A stretch of 64,000 nt of DNA from Acinetobacter lwoffii (GTDB lineage: Bacteria > Pseudomonadota > Gammaproteobacteria > Pseudomonadales > Moraxellaceae), in NCBI RefSeq assembly GCF_002321025.1, contig NZ_DCLL01000027.1, positions 71,934 to 135,933 of the forward strand, written 5' to 3'. Numbering within the stretch: the stretch's first letter is position 1; every line of letters starts with the position of its first letter. The position numbers and the translations under genes were made by a program. Of this stretch, positions 1 through 9,700 are shown piece after piece. Under the pieces are notes generated by a model. That model saw nothing but the letters and a program-made list of their open reading frames with translations, made no database searches and had not been told where the DNA came from.

Positions 1-31
1 ACAGATGAGTAAGATGATTAAAACTGAAATA

Positions 32-57
32 AAAAAAGCAGCCTAAGCTGCTTTTTT
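32..57 (-). terminator. Terminator after ruvB
   Basis: An 11-bp perfect stem (AAAAAAGCAGC / GCTGCTTTTTT) closes on the loop CTAA. It lies 2 bases past the ruvB stop codon, and T/A runs on both sides let it work in both directions. Confidence 0.85.
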
Positions 58-59
58 AT

Positions 60-1067
60 TTATTTATCTTTAGGCTCAGGCGGTGTCAACCCAAACTGCA
101 AATACGCCATATTGGTGGCAATACGACCACGTGCAGTGCGCATCACATAACCTTGCTGAATCAGATAAGGCTCAATGACATCTTCTAAAGTGCCTGAATC
201 TTCCGCCATGGCAGCAGCCAAAGCTTCAACACCGGCAGGACCGCCATCAAAACGCTCAAGCAACATTGATAAATAGCGACGGTCGAGTGTGTCTAAACCA
301 TCTTTATCGACTTTGAGCATGTCCAAAGCACGTTGGGCCATATCCTGATTGATTTCACCTGTACCTTTGACCTGAGCGTAATCACGGACACGACGCAATA
401 AACGGTTAGCAATACGCGGTGTACCTCGTGAACGACGGGCAATTTCTTTTGCGCCGTCTCCCGTCATGGGTACATCCATCAGGTTGGCTGAACGCTTGAC
501 AATATGGGTTAAATCTTCAACCGAATAAAACTCTAAACGTTGCACGATTCCGAAACGGTCACGCAGCGGAGAGGTGAGTAGACCGGCACGTGTGGTTGCA
601 GCTACCAAGGTAAATGGCGGTAAATCCAGTTTGATCGAGCGCGCAGCAGGGCCTTCACCAATCATGATGTCGAGCTGATAATCTTCCATTGCCGGATACA
701 GGATTTCTTCAATCACGGGTGAAAGACGGTGAATCTCGTCAATAAACAGGACATCGCCTTCTTCCAGATTGGTTAGCATCGCGGCTAAGTCGCCGGCACG
801 TTCCAGAACCGGACCAGAAGTTGACTTAAGATTGCCACCCATTTCTCGGGCAATAATATTGGCCAACGTTGTTTTACCCAGACCTGGCGGACCAAAAATC
901 AAGGTGTGGTCGAGGGCTTCTTCACGGCCGCGGGCTGCACCAATGAAAATTTCCATCTGCTCACGAACCACGGGTTGACCGATATAGTCATCTAGGGAAG
1001 TCGGGCGAATGGCACGATCGAAGTGATCTTCGGGTTTTTCAGAACCACTGATGAGACGGTCTTGCAT
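60..1067 (-). CDS. ruvB: Holliday junction branch migration helicase RuvB
   Basis: This is the AAA+ motor of the RuvAB complex, which drives Holliday junction branch migration in recombinational repair. The 335-residue protein has Walker A (GPPGLGKTT, about residues 59-67), Walker B (LFIDEIH, about 107-113) and the C-terminal winged-helix region usual for RuvB. The frame stays open 60 bases further upstream, but that extension has no RuvB homology, so I take the ATG whose protein begins MQDRLISG. ruvA lies upstream on the same strand, separated by about 335 bases that hold inverted repeats, so tight co-transcription is not certain. Length and motifs are normal. Confidence 0.97.
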   Translation of the reverse strand: MQDRLISGSEKPEDHFDRAIRPTSLDDYIGQPVVREQMEIFIGAARGREEALDHTLIFGPPGLGKTTLANIIAREMGGNLKSTSGPVLERAGDLAAMLTNLEEGDVLFIDEIHRLSPVIEEILYPAMEDYQLDIMIGEGPAARSIKLDLPPFTLVAATTRAGLLTSPLRDRFGIVQRLEFYSVEDLTHIVKRSANLMDVPMTGDGAKEIARRSRGTPRIANRLLRRVRDYAQVKGTGEINQDMAQRALDMLKVDKDGLDTLDRRYLSMLLERFDGGPAGVEALAAAMAEDSGTLEDVIEPYLIQQGYVMRTARGRIATNMAYLQFGLTPPEPKDK

Positions 1068-1220
1068 AACGTTTATATACCAATATTTTAGTGATCCTTT
1101 GAGCTGGTAATTTTGACACGGTCTCAAATATGGATCTGAATCCTAAGATTTTCGCCTAGGCGAGGAATTGAATTTTTGCAGAGTCTTTCCAATCAGATTT
1201 ATATCTGAGTATTAACCTGC

Positions 1221-1359
1221 GGTTCGCCTTACTTTTGTTTCGGCAAAAGTAAGCAAAACCACCGTCATTCGCAAAACTCGTCGAATATTGATTCTTATCG
1301 AATATATCGCAGAAACATTTAACTATAAATGTCTCCTGCCTCAAACAGTTGCGAATGAC
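1221..1359. repeat. Intergenic palindromic element between ruvA and ruvB
   Basis: The 335-base gap between ruvB and ruvA contains a perfect 10-bp inverted repeat, CTTACTTTTG (1228-1237) and CAAAAGTAAG (1244-1253), around the loop TTTCGG. A second 11-bp inverted pair, GTCATTCGCAA (1264-1274) and TTGCGAATGAC (1349-1359), brackets the next 74 bases. The block looks like a dispersed intergenic repeat, a type common in Acinetobacter chromosomes, but copy number cannot be checked here. A 62-codon frame crosses it on the minus strand; I treat that as spurious. Confidence 0.5.
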
Positions 1360-1402
1360 TTTTACGCGTATCAGATTTTATCCTGTAACTTGGATATCAT
1401 CT

Positions 1403-2005
1403 CTATTTGTTCATCGACTTTAATGCCGCGCGAATGATATCACTGGCTTCAGTAAATTCACCTTTGGCAGCATTCACCAGTTTTTGTGCTTCAGCAGGTT
1501 TATAGCCCAAGGACTGTAATGCAGCTTCCGCTTCAGCCACGGCTGAATTGCCCATAAACTGAATTTGTGGTGCAGTTGAATTACTTGGGGCAGCACCTGA
1601 AGCCATGGCTTTAAAGCGGTCACGCAATTCAATCATCAGGCGTTCTGCAGTCTTTTTACCCACTCCCGGAACTTTAACCAGAGTGTTGATATCTTCATGT
1701 TCAACGGTATGGATCAGCATTTCCACACTTAAAGTTGAAAGAATACCAAGCGCCATTTTCGGACCTACGCCGTTCACCTTTAATAAGGTACGGAAAATGG
1801 TTTTTTCCTGCGTATTGATAAAGCCATAAAGTAACTGGGCATCTTCACGAACAGCCAGATGGGTCCACAGGGTAATTTTCTGGCCTTTTTGCAACTGGCA
1901 GAAAGTGGTTAAAGGGGTATCAATCTCATAACCTACGCCGTTCACATTTAATAAAACAGTCGGTGCTTCCAGCGCCAGCACTTCCCCAATCAGGCATCCA
2001 ATCAT
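1403..2005 (-). CDS. ruvA: Holliday junction branch migration complex subunit RuvA
   Basis: RuvA is the tetrameric DNA-binding subunit that recognises Holliday junctions and recruits RuvB. The 200-residue protein starts MIGCLIGEV, typical of the N-terminal OB fold. It carries two helix-hairpin-helix motifs around KVNGVGPKMALGIL (about 76-89) and KVPGVGKKTAERL (about 111-123), and a C-terminal three-helix domain (about 150-200) that contacts RuvB. It lies upstream of ruvB and downstream of dgt on the same strand. Nothing is unusual. Confidence 0.97.
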   Translation of the reverse strand: MIGCLIGEVLALEAPTVLLNVNGVGYEIDTPLTTFCQLQKGQKITLWTHLAVREDAQLLYGFINTQEKTIFRTLLKVNGVGPKMALGILSTLSVEMLIHTVEHEDINTLVKVPGVGKKTAERLMIELRDRFKAMASGAAPSNSTAPQIQFMGNSAVAEAEAALQSLGYKPAEAQKLVNAAKGEFTEASDIIRAALKSMNK

Positions 2006-2122
2006 TTTTTATACATACTCAAATTTAATACAGGCATAGTAGTCAGCATTTTTGATAAAGGCAAAACTCTATCATTCAAATCCAGTGATTTTGCTGAGAT
2101 TATCATCAGGCGCTCGTTCGTG

Positions 2123-3463
2123 TTAGAGTAACCCGGCTTTATTGCCATGCAGTTCCTGCGCCAGATTATAAGCCTGATGATCCGAGAACTTGGAGACAAT
2201 ATCTAGCACCTGCATAATGTTGTCATAATGATCAGCGCTAAACTGCGCACCCGAGCGTTTTAAAATAGCCATCAAACGCTGCTCTTTAAAGCTTAAAGTT
2301 TTGTGCGGCGTGGTCAGTGGAATAAAGGCATCCAGAATCGTTTGCAGACTTTGATGCGCGATAATTTCCAGACCGGCTTTTTGCGGATGTTCGAAGATTT
2401 TGTCTCGCGCCAGTTCTTTGGCCCGGTTAATGCCAATCTCAATGTCGGCACTACAATAACCCAGCAATGAGCCTTGCAATTGGCCCATCAAAATTTCCTG
2501 CTGATGTCGGGCAAAGGCCGTGGTGACTTCATCTACCAGACGTTTCATGACCCGCCCACGCAGCGCGGCAATTTTTTGTTGCCAGGTGGTATAAGGCAGG
2601 TTGATTTCTTCAGGTGTGCCATATTCACCCAGCAAGTTTAGAAAGACTGGTTCAACTTCCGCGTAGCTGAGCATATTCAAGCTGATGCCATCTTCCAGAT
2701 CAATCAGGGCATAGCAGATGTCATCCGCAGCTTCTAAAAGATAGGTCAGCGGATGACGACAATAATGATATTCACCGAGCTGAATCAAACCCAACTGTTC
2801 AGCAATTTCCTGCAAAATCTCTTTTTCAGACTGGTAACAACCGAATTTTGGACGTCGACTGGCCGGGGTGTTACCAGTCGGGTCAATGGCCTCAGAGAGC
2901 CATGGGTATTTAAGATAGGCACCAAGTGTGGCATAAGTCAGGCGCATGCCGCCATCATAGGGATGGTAATCGATCTTGGTCAGCAGGCGCAGGCCTTGGG
3001 CATTGCCTTCAAACTGGCGTACATCGGCTTCCTGTTCAGGACTCAAATCTTTTAAAAAGTCGGTATGTGATGCATCGTCAAACCATTCCCGAATGGCGTA
3101 TTCACCGGCATGACCAAAAGGCGGGTTGCCAATATCATGTGCCAGACAGGCAGCCTGAATGATGGCGCCAACATCAGCCGGAGAAATCCAGGCAGGTAAA
3201 TTATCTTTGATTTTCTCTGCAGCCAGCATACCGAGTGAACGGCCAATACAGGAGACTTCCAGTGAGTGGGTTAAACGGGTATGAATGCCATCATGCTGGG
3301 TCAATGGATGGACTTGGGTTTTGCGGTTTAACTGCCGGAAGCTTTGCGAAAAAATAATACGGTCATAATCTTTATGAAACGGGCTTCGTGCCAGTTCAGT
3401 GCTCTGCTTTTTACTACCAATCCGAACTGTCGAAAGCAGTTCTAACCAACGCATTTGAGTCAT
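2123..3463 (-). CDS. dgt: Deoxyguanosinetriphosphate triphosphohydrolase (dGTPase)
   Basis: Hydrolyses dGTP to deoxyguanosine and tripolyphosphate, helping control dNTP pools. This is an HD-domain phosphohydrolase of 446 residues. The metal-binding H...HD...D signature is visible as RLTHSLEV (His near 66) and AHDIGNPPFGHAGE (HD near 109-110). The N-terminal stretch with QSFRQLNRKTQVHPL is typical of dGTPases. Two start codons lie four codons apart (MTQM); I use the first. A 117-base gap separates it from ruvA. Confidence 0.93.
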   Translation of the reverse strand: MTQMRWLELLSTVRIGSKKQSTELARSPFHKDYDRIIFSQSFRQLNRKTQVHPLTQHDGIHTRLTHSLEVSCIGRSLGMLAAEKIKDNLPAWISPADVGAIIQAACLAHDIGNPPFGHAGEYAIREWFDDASHTDFLKDLSPEQEADVRQFEGNAQGLRLLTKIDYHPYDGGMRLTYATLGAYLKYPWLSEAIDPTGNTPASRRPKFGCYQSEKEILQEIAEQLGLIQLGEYHYCRHPLTYLLEAADDICYALIDLEDGISLNMLSYAEVEPVFLNLLGEYGTPEEINLPYTTWQQKIAALRGRVMKRLVDEVTTAFARHQQEILMGQLQGSLLGYCSADIEIGINRAKELARDKIFEHPQKAGLEIIAHQSLQTILDAFIPLTTPHKTLSFKEQRLMAILKRSGAQFSADHYDNIMQVLDIVSKFSDHQAYNLAQELHGNKAGLL

Positions 3464-3612
3464 TTATCATTATTCAGTGATCCACTATTTGCATCATGCC
3501 AAAAAACTAGCTCCTGCACTAGGGCAGTGCGACATGAATTGTCATGCTCCCTATTGTTATTTTAGTCAGCTGGAAAAGACTGAGATTAAAAATCGAAATC
3601 ATCAAATGAACA

Positions 3613-3645
3613 ATAAAAAAGCAGACTCAATGGCCTGCTTTTTGT
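3613..3645 (-). terminator. Hairpin after the symporter small-subunit gene
   Basis: AAAAAGCAG pairs with CTGCTTTTT around a short spacer, and the minus-strand copy ends in a T run. It sits just beyond the 43-aa gene at 3659-3790 and supports that gene as the last one of the symporter operon. Confidence 0.6.
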
Positions 3646-3658
3646 TTAGGATGAAGAA

Positions 3659-3790
3659 TCAAATTAGCTCTTCGCCATTTTTCTTGGCCTGTTGTGTGTC
3701 TTTATAGACATTCAGGCAAATCGTGAACAGGACCAGGCTTGCCACCAATGGCCAAAAAAGTACATATAGGGTCAATAATTGACTTGTCAT
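3659..3790 (-). CDS. Putative transporter small subunit (43 aa)
   Basis: This short gene begins 11 bases after the symporter stop codon. It has a strong ribosome binding site (GGAG six bases before the ATG) and is followed by a terminator-like hairpin. The 43-residue product begins MTSQLLTLYVLFWPLV, has one hydrophobic helix (about residues 5-27), and ends in a charged tail, KDTQQAKKNGEELI. Short single-helix proteins of this layout are known partners encoded next to sodium/solute symporters and are annotated as putative transporter small subunit. That assignment rests on recalled family pattern and position; the role, perhaps assembly or stability of the large subunit, is inferred. Confidence 0.78.
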   Translation of the reverse strand: MTSQLLTLYVLFWPLVASLVLFTICLNVYKDTQQAKKNGEELI

Positions 3791-3801
3791 CTGAAATCTC
3801 C

Positions 3802-5439
3802 TTATTTACTTTTCTCAGATAGCTGGTGAAATTCAATCACCATCTTGTTGATTTGTTTAAAATCAAATCGTTCTTTACTGTAGACCAGCGTCAACACCGT
3901 ACATACCAGTGCACTACTGCCATAAGCTGTTAGTGAGCTTAACAAGGTGCCGTATTCACGCAAGAAACCGATGGTCCATGGCAAGAAGCCAATACTGGCC
4001 AATATGCCAACGACCAGACCCACTTTCTTGCCGAAGAAACCAAAGGTCATCAAACCCAGCACCACACCAATCCCCAGGGTCGCAACGAGTTCAAAGCCAA
4101 GTGCGATCAATCCCTGAATCGGAAGCCATTCAAAACGTACTATCAGAAAGCTGAAAAATGCGAGGCCCACTGACCAGTTAAAGGCCCGGGCATTCACCTT
4201 GTCCCAATACAGGCTGACAATCACCGGGAATACAATAGAGCCCCAAAGCGCACCCACAAAAATCAGCATCGACAAAATGTCAAACTTCAAGGTGGCAATC
4301 ACAATCCCCAGCATGGTGGCAACGATCATGGTCATACGGCCAATAAACAGCATTTTCTTTGGATCAGGACGGTTTTTCGCAATCTGTTTGCCATAAATGT
4401 CCGTCATGACAATCGCAGACAGGGCAGACAGATCCGAGTCAGCGGTAGAAGACAATGCTCCAATCACCATGATGAATAACAGCGCGACCATAAATGGAGA
4501 AAGATAAGTCGCTGCCATTTGCGGAATCAGGTTATTCAGGTTGCCATCAATGGGCTGAATACCTGCAAATAGTGCCAATAACCCCAGCATGCCTAGACCA
4601 ATAACAATTGCAGCATAACCAATGGTTGCAGTGATAAAACTCGGTTTGATCAGGTCTTCACGGACTGCAAACAGGCGCTGGGCAATGGTCTGATTACCAA
4701 TCGCGTAGGCCAATACGGCAACAAAAAATGGTGCACCTTGTTCCAGAAAGGCTGTTTTAGAGAAAAAATCCAGCTGTTCCGGCTGCAGGTGATGAATCCC
4801 GCTTTGAAACAGGGAAGGTCCGCCTAAGGTAAAGAACAAGGTTGGAATAATGATCACAGCCGCGACAATCATCGCCACCAGTTGACCAAAATCGGTAAAC
4901 ACCGAAGAACGGAAGCCCGACCAGAGGGTATAGGACAGCACACCGATACCGGTAATCAGCACGCCATGGATAAAGCTTAAAGGAGATAAAATCTCAACCA
5001 GTGCCCCAGCGGCGGTAAAGTTCACCATCAGGCTGATCACGCTGCCCACAATATTGGAACCTGCCAGAATCATCTGGCTTTGGTTGCCATGCCGGGCATG
5101 CATAATTTCTGCCAAGGTGTGGGCATTAGGCGCCAGTTCACGAAAGCGCTTGCCAAAGGGATAGATAAATAAAATCATCAGCGCACCCCACAAACCATAG
5201 TGTAGGGCACCGGAAACGCCGTATGTATATCCGGATGAAGCTGCTGCATAAAACGAGGCGGCCCAGATCCAGGTGGCGGTCATACTGGCCGCAGACATTC
5301 CAAATCCGATGGAGCCATTCGAGACCATGTAGCCATCAACATTTTCATTTTTCTGTTTAATACGTAACGATAGTAAAAAAGTGATGCCATAGAAAAGCAC
5401 CATCAATAGTACAGTTGCTGTACTAGTGAATTGAAACAT
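3802..5439 (-). CDS. Sodium:solute symporter family protein
   Basis: A 545-residue inner-membrane protein with about 13-14 hydrophobic segments and the SSS-family core pattern, for example GSIGFGMSAASMTATW near the start and STADSDLSALSAI around the sixth to eighth helices. Members couple Na+ or H+ entry to uptake of proline, urea, pantothenate, carboxylates or similar solutes; the substrate cannot be read from the sequence. It is transcribed with the small-subunit gene just downstream. A 1.3-kb non-coding gap lies upstream, so its promoter and regulation are likely there. Confidence 0.9.
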   Translation of the reverse strand: MFQFTSTATVLLMVLFYGITFLLSLRIKQKNENVDGYMVSNGSIGFGMSAASMTATWIWAASFYAAASSGYTYGVSGALHYGLWGALMILFIYPFGKRFRELAPNAHTLAEIMHARHGNQSQMILAGSNIVGSVISLMVNFTAAGALVEILSPLSFIHGVLITGIGVLSYTLWSGFRSSVFTDFGQLVAMIVAAVIIIPTLFFTLGGPSLFQSGIHHLQPEQLDFFSKTAFLEQGAPFFVAVLAYAIGNQTIAQRLFAVREDLIKPSFITATIGYAAIVIGLGMLGLLALFAGIQPIDGNLNNLIPQMAATYLSPFMVALLFIMVIGALSSTADSDLSALSAIVMTDIYGKQIAKNRPDPKKMLFIGRMTMIVATMLGIVIATLKFDILSMLIFVGALWGSIVFPVIVSLYWDKVNARAFNWSVGLAFFSFLIVRFEWLPIQGLIALGFELVATLGIGVVLGLMTFGFFGKKVGLVVGILASIGFLPWTIGFLREYGTLLSSLTAYGSSALVCTVLTLVYSKERFDFKQINKMVIEFHQLSEKSK

Positions 5440-6743
5440 ACATACTCCTTAAGCGGGCCACCTTTTGTTTTTGAAAATTAAATCATTGGTGACAGATTAA
5501 GGCTCTAAAATAGACAGAGCAGTGAAGCTATAGAACATCAAAAAATTAGTGTCCGAATATAGAATTTATATTCATCTCTACAGCAGAAAGGAAAAACCAT
5601 TGCCAGGCCCAGAATTTGGACAATTCCTCAGCAATTCGGCTAGAGCTTAACATAAAATCATCAAATTTACTGATGAAGTATCTATTTGGTAAGATTCTTA
5701 GCTGATATAGACGTGTGAGTCTGTTGCTTTATTAGTTGAATAAAAAAGAAAATTTTAGATATTTTTTTAGCAATTACAAATATTTGTTTTAAATTTTTCG
5801 AGTTAAATAAAACCTAAGATTACGGATCAAATAAAAAAGGTAACAAAATTTTATTATTAATCATTTCTTCATTATTTTTTTATATAGGCCTCATAATTCC
5901 TGGTAAATTTTCTCATAAATACAAGTGGTGTTTTGCTATTTATATTGTGCTTTTTATGCATAATAGAGCTCATGAATAAATGATGAAATTTCAAAATATT
6001 GGATATGGTGGGGGATTTTGTCGATATATTTTTTGGTCTTTTAGATGAGTAAATTTCGCTTAATTATGATCTGAGAAGATAAACATCAAATATGAAAAAA
6101 TAAAGGGATCAAATAAGGAATTTTATTTTTATTCTTTTAGAAGATGAGAATAGATGTTTGGTTTTTATTTTGAAGATTATGTCAGATTAAAATAAAACTC
6201 AGTATTAATTATTCGTTTATAGAGGGTAGTAATTTTCCTCTGGTGCTGTAATGGAGGAGATGAGCGGAGAACTGTTCCTTGTGGTGCAGAACGGCAGAAG
6301 ATCTTTAACCAGTTTTCTAATCTTAGAAGTCCAAGTTAAGAGTCAATCAAAAGAATTAAAAAACAGTCTGCAAAAAAGACGACTTCATGAAATCTTGTAA
6401 TCAAGTATTTCATTCTGGCCTAAATCGAAACTTTGACAAGTCATGATAATAAAACCTGAATTTGATTTTGCACTGATTGTTGTTGAAAAATAATACAATT
6501 TTTATGCAGAAAATTATTCTGAACCGGTTTTGATTTTTCTTTTAAAAAATGTGATAACCTGTGCGACTACATTCAATTTTCTTGACTGAAAATAAACGAA
6601 ATATTTTAAAAGTCCAGTATATTTCAGACGTAGTTTTCTGATTTGGCATCTAGCCGATTTCCTTATTTCACAGTAGAATATGCGCTCTCTCAAGTCACAT
6701 TGTGGCATGGTTGTTCAGACCATCCCGTGGAGCCAAAATCAGC
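5440..6743. other. Long AT-rich non-coding gap upstream of purL
   Basis: About 1.3 kb without a convincing gene on either strand: reading frames are short, lack ribosome binding sites and match nothing I recognise. The DNA is strikingly AT-rich except for a more balanced patch at about 6235-6300. It must hold the promoters of the minus-strand symporter and of purL. A TTGACT at 6582-6587 could be a -35 box for purL, but I see no clear -10. It may be a decayed gene or contain an untranslated RNA; I cannot show either. Confidence 0.5.
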
Positions 6744-9700
6744 ATGTTTATCGTTGCCGGTGCACCCGCACATTCTTCTTTTAAGAAAACTCAACTATTA
6801 TCGCGTTTGACGTCAATTAGTTCTGTTCAATCAATTGAAAGTCAATGGGTCTACCTCTTTGACCAAGCGCTCAGCGAGCAACAACAGCAATCAGCTTTAC
6901 AGCTTCTCAACGATGGTCAATCTTTTGAATTGCACCAGGCTGCAAGTGATGAAATCCAGATTTTAGTCACACCGCGCGTCGGAACCATCTCTCCTTGGTC
7001 CTCTAAAGCGACGGACATTTTCAAAAACTGTAATACGCCGGTTCATCGACTTGAACGCGGCTTTTTATTTACTTTGAAGGGCGTAAAAGAGCTTTCTAAA
7101 GAAGCATTGCAAGTACTGCATGACCGTATGACCGAAAGCGTATTCAATGCGATTGACGATGCTGCGGTATTATTTGTGGAAACGGCGCCAAAACCACTAA
7201 ACTCGATTGATATTCTGGGTGAAGGTAAAGAAGCACTGGTAAAAGCCAACAACGAGTTTGGTTTTGCATTATCAATGGACGAAATTGATTACCTGACTGA
7301 AGCTTTCATCAAGCTGGGTCGTAATCCGAATGACATCGAACTGATGATGTTTGCGCAAGCCAACTCTGAGCATTGCCGTCATAAAATTTTTGGTTCGGAA
7401 TGGACGATTGATGGTGAAGTTCAGCCATTATCATTGTTCCAGATGATCAAGAACACCTATAAAGAATCACCAACAGATGTATTGTCAGCTTATAAAGACA
7501 ATGCTTCGGTGATTGTCGGTTCGGATACCCAGCGTTTTTATCCAACTCAAGAAGACAACGGTCATCAAGTTTATAAATACAAGAGTCAAGCTGCTCACAT
7601 CCTGATGAAAGTGGAAACCCACAACCATCCAACTGCGATTGCACCATTTGCCGGTGCAGCGACAGGTTCAGGCGGTGAAATCCGTGATGAAGGTGCGACT
7701 GGTCGTGGTGGTAAGCCTAAAGCAGGTTTAACTGGCTTCACGGTATCTAACCTGAATATTCCAGGCTTTGAACAGCCTTGGGAAGAAAACTACGGTAAAC
7801 CATCGCGTATGGCATCACCGTTACAAATTATGATTGAAGGCCCATTGGGTGGTGCTGCATTCAATAACGAATTTGGTCGTCCAGCTTTAAACGGTTACTT
7901 CCGTACTTTTGAACAAAACGTCAATGGCGATGTTAAAGGTTTCCATAAGCCAATCATGATCGCGGGTGGTTACGGAAATATCCGTCCAGATCACGTTGAA
8001 AAAGATCCGATCTTACCGGGTGACTTATTGATCGTGCTCGGTGGTCCAGCCATGCTGATCGGTCTTGGCGGGGGTGCTGCATCTTCTGTAGATAGCGGCA
8101 AATTGGGCGAGAACCTTGATTTTGCCTCAGTACAACGTGAAAACCCGGAAATGGAACGCCGTTGCCAGGAAGTGATCGATACTTGCTGGCGCATGGAAGA
8201 CCACAACCCAATCGTGTCGATACATGACGTGGGTGCGGGTGGTGTATCAAATGCTATGCCTGAACTAGTTAATGACCACGAGCTTGGTGCGGTGCTTGAT
8301 CTGCGTAAGATCCCATCGCTTGAGCCAGGCATGTCACCAATGGAAATCTGGTCAAACGAAGCGCAAGAGCGTTATGTGCTTGCGATCCGTCCACAATCTC
8401 TACCGTTATTCGAATCGATCTGTGCACGTGAACGTTGTCCGTTTGCAGTACTCGGTGAAGCGACTGAAGCACGTCACTTAACTGTTGAAGATCCATTGTT
8501 CGGCAACAAGCCAGTGGATATGCCAATGCAAGTCATGCTTGGTGGTACACCGCGTATGAGCCGTTCATATGAAACTGCTCCGCGTAAAGGCGATGACTTT
8601 GATGCGTCTAAAGTGACTGATCTGAAAGATGCGATTTATCGCGTGATCAAGAACCCGACTGTGGCTTCTAAATCATTCCTGATCACCATTGGTGACCGTT
8701 CGATTACCGGTATGGTGGCACGTGACCAGATGGTAGGTCGCTGGCAGGTTCCTGTCGCGGATGCTGCTGTGACTACAACAAGCCTTGTTGGTTACACTGG
8801 TGAAGCAATGGCAATGGGTGAACGTCCTCCAGTAGCCTTGTTGAATCCTGCTGCTTCTGCACGTTTATCTGTGGCTGAATCGATCTCGAACATCATGTCT
8901 GCGAAGATTGAAAAAATCAGTGACATCAAATTGTCTGCAAACTGGATGGCTGCTGCGGGTCAACCGGGCGAAGACCAGGCATTGTTCGAAGGCGTGAAAG
9001 CCATCGGTATGGAAATGTGTCCTGCACTCGGAATCGCGATTCCAGTCGGGAAAGACTCATTGTCTATGCGTACGACGTGGAATGACGAAGGTGAAGACAA
9101 GTCTGTAACTTCTCCAATGTCAGGCGTAATCACTGCATTTGCACCAGTGACTGATGTACGTCAAACACTGACTCCTGAATTAAAAGATATTGAATCTGTA
9201 CTGGTTCGTATTGATCTGTCTAAAGGTCAATTCCGTTTAGGTGGTTCGATCCTGGCGCAGGTGTATAAAGCAATCGGTTCTGTGACTCCTGATGTAGATA
9301 GCTTCGATGATTTCAAGGCATTCTTCGCATTGGTTCAAGACTGGAACAACCGTGGTCTGATCAAGGCATACCATGACATCGGTGATGGTGGTTTACTAGC
9401 GACTGTTGCAGAAATGATGTTCGCATCACGTCTGGGTGTAGCACTAGAAGATCAATCAACTGCAAGCTTATTTGCTGAAGAAATTGGCGCAGTCCTTCAA
9501 ATCGCGAAAGCAGATTGGGAGGCACTACAAGCTGAAGTTGCAGCATCTACGCTTAAAGATGCAATTGCAGTGGTTGGTACTGTAAATACTACTGACCAAT
9601 TGTCTGTAAACGGTCTGGTACTTGAACGTGCTGATCTGCAAGTGGCATGGACTGAAGTTTCTCATCAAATCCAGCGCCTGCGTGATAACGTACAAACTGC

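Noticed and set aside
1156..1344. 62-codon minus-strand frame between ruvB and ruvA
   Set aside because: It is made of the inverted-repeat element, has odd composition and no plausible ribosome binding site.
3477..3707. 76-codon plus-strand frame overlapping the symporter small-subunit gene
   Set aside because: Opposes a gene with better signals, has no ribosome binding site and no recognisable sequence.
6514..6708. 64-codon minus-strand frame upstream of purL
   Set aside because: Lies in the purL promoter region, AT-driven composition, no start signals.
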